Below the pieces are notes generated by a model. The model did not search any database, was not told the origin of the DNA, and was given only the letters and a program-made list of their open reading frames with translations. DNA of 64,000 bases from Persicaria tinctoria. Taxonomy: Eukaryota > Streptophyta > Magnoliopsida > Caryophyllales > Polygonaceae. The stretch's first letter is position 1. Each line of letters starts with the position of its first letter. The DNA is taken from contig JBANSL010000013.1 of the NCBI GenBank assembly GCA_037127255.1, forward strand, positions 17,256,688 through 17,320,687, read 5' to 3'. A program made the position numbers and the translations under genes. Of this stretch, positions 62,678 through 64,000 are shown piece after piece.

Positions 62678-62866
62678 TTTTGCACAAATTGGACCTGCAA
62701 GGAGAATCTAGCTCCACCTTCAAGTAGTAGCCAATTTTGTGAGTAGCCAATTTAGCTTTGTCCTCAGTTCCTTGTGAAATTGTTCATTCCTGCTCCTTAT
62801 GTAATGTGGTAATGCAGTTGGGGAGGATCTTGAGACTGTATTAATCGGGAAAGGGGTGTTCTCATC

Positions 62867-64000
62867 ATGAATATATTCAAGCAACTGGCACTAAGCAAGC
62901 GCAAGCCCCTTTCTAAAGGAATCTCGAGATGCTCAAGAGGTGATTCATTCATCATACATTGCAAACCTTCAATGAATTAAAAAAGCAACACAAAGATTCC
63001 ATTAAGATTTGTAGGCAGCATGCGTAAATGTCTATTATTCACCTATCAATATGATGTATCTTTCGGACATCGCTTGTATTAACTTGCTATCTTCTTTGCA
63101 GCACTATCTTTATCCTTCCTGCATTCTTCATCGGATACTTCAGTAGAAGTTTGTTCCCAGGAGCACGAGGTTGTAATCGCCCTAGGAAGCAATGTTGGAG
63201 ATAGAGTTAATAACTTCAATGAGGCTCTGACTTTGATGAAGAAATCAGGAATAAACATCACAAGACATGCCTGTTTGTATGAGACTGCGCCGGCTTACGT
63301 GACAGATCAACCCTTCTTTCTAAACTCTGCTGTTAGAGGGATTACGAAACTTGGACCCAATGAACTGTTAAGGGCTCTGAAGAAGATTGAGAAGGATATG
63401 GGTCGGACTGATGGGATAAGGTATGGACCCAGGCCATTAGACTTAGATATATTGTTCTATGGAAAGTTTAGGGTGGCATCTGAGAATCTCGTTGTTCCCC
63501 ATGAAAGAATATGGGAGAGACCATTTGTGATGGCACCGGTGGTTGATTTGCTTGGGTCAGCTGTAGACAGTGACACTGTTATGTCATGGCATGGGATGTC
63601 AAACCATTCAGAAGATCTATTTCAAGCATGGGAGAAACTTGGTGGTGAATCCCTCATCGGAAAGGACGGGATGAGGAGGGTTTTAGCTGTTGGGGATCGC
63701 CTCTGGGACTGGTCCGAGAGAACATCCATAATGGGAGTCCTAAATCTGACCCCAGACAGCTTCAGTGATGGTGGAGAGTACCAATCCGTGGAGAATGCAG
63801 TTACACAGGTCCGTCGAATGATATTAGAAGGTGCAGATATAATTGATCTCGGTGCTCAGTCCACACGGCCCATGGCAACAAGATTATCGCCCCAAGAGGA
63901 ACTAGACAGGCTGATCCCTGTCCTCGAAGCAGTCATTGAAATGCCTGAGGCCGAAGGGAAGCTGTTATCAGTGGATACATTCTACGCAGAAGTGGCCTCT
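62867..64000 (+). CDS. HPPK-DHPS bifunctional folate enzyme, mitochondrial (partial)
   Basis: Exons 62867-62939 and 63102 to the window end give 324 residues; the C-terminus is cut off. The N-terminus (MNIFKQLALSKRKPLSKG) is a basic mitochondrial presequence running to about residue 45. The 6-hydroxymethyl-7,8-dihydropterin pyrophosphokinase domain has ALGSNVGDR (51-59), FFLNSAVRG and YGPRPLDLDIL (132-142). Dihydropteroate synthase begins MGVLNLTPDSFSDGG (235-249) and has GADIIDLGAQSTRP and SVDTF. The fused enzyme activates hydroxymethyldihydropterin with ATP and condenses it with p-aminobenzoate to make dihydropteroate. In plants this occurs in mitochondria. It shares a promoter region with the minus-strand gene at 57979-62018. 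Confidence 0.95.

Larger units (their letters stand above)
62019..62866. promoter_or_regulatory. divergent promoter region and 5' leader of HPPK-DHPS
   Basis: Two genes start head-to-head: the 665-aa protein on the minus strand (ATG at 62018) and HPPK-DHPS on the plus strand (ATG at 62867). The plus-strand leader probably starts after the CT-rich run at 62260-62340 and contains an intron (donor GGAAG/GTTATC at 62411-62412, acceptor CGCAG ending 62630). Leftward and rightward promoters must therefore share about 250 bp. Confidence 0.5.

Overview
This is a stretch of plant nuclear genome, most likely a eudicot. Genes are split by GT-AG introns with AT-rich interiors. The gene set is typically plant: an organellar glutamyl-tRNA synthetase, an auxin response factor, a TRICHOME BIREFRINGENCE-LIKE protein, a THA8-like PPR protein and a fused HPPK-DHPS. 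Gaps between genes are filled with plant transposons: a Copia element, LINE tails, tRNA-derived SINEs, hAT-, Stowaway- and Mutator-like non-autonomous elements, and Helitron-like ends. I cannot name the species. All exon models were built by eye from splice sites, reading phase and family conservation.

Layout. 0-5 kb: a possible terminal exon, a THA8-like PPR gene (-), a retroposon inserted just upstream of its start, and a Gypsy relic. 5.4-11.8 kb: a long fold-back repeat and then a 13-exon glutamyl-tRNA synthetase (+). 12-30.6 kb: a transposon-rich block with a young Copia element (16507-22635) carrying an internal inverted duplication, gene fragments on both sides of it, hAT-like elements, LINE fragments and a SINE. 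30.7-33.2 kb: an ARF gene (+) that ends before the usual PB1 domain, followed by a Copia remnant and a hAT relic. 35.7-39.1 kb: a large element with terminal inverted repeats, holding a 1-kb minisatellite and a nested LINE with a clear target duplication. 39.7-41.0 kb: PGPP1-like HAD phosphatase (+). 42.0-47.1 kb: TBL gene (-). 48.1-51.4 kb: a conserved gene of unknown function (-), with a SINE in an intron. 51.6-57.2 kb: tandem Helitron-like heads, a Stowaway MITE, other TIR elements, a SINE and a retroposon. 58.0-62.0 kb: a second conserved gene of unknown function (-). 62.4-64.0 kb: HPPK-DHPS (+), head-to-head with the previous gene and cut by the window edge.

The host genes do not form a pathway. 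Several act in organelles: glutamyl-tRNA charging, THA8-like RNA binding, phosphatidylglycerophosphate dephosphorylation and mitochondrial folate synthesis. The most unusual content is in the mobile DNA: the rearranged Copia element, a very short SINE family with a covarying terminal palindrome, insertions that consist of little more than a poly-A tail, and a tandem stack of Helitron-type 5' ends dated by a MITE.
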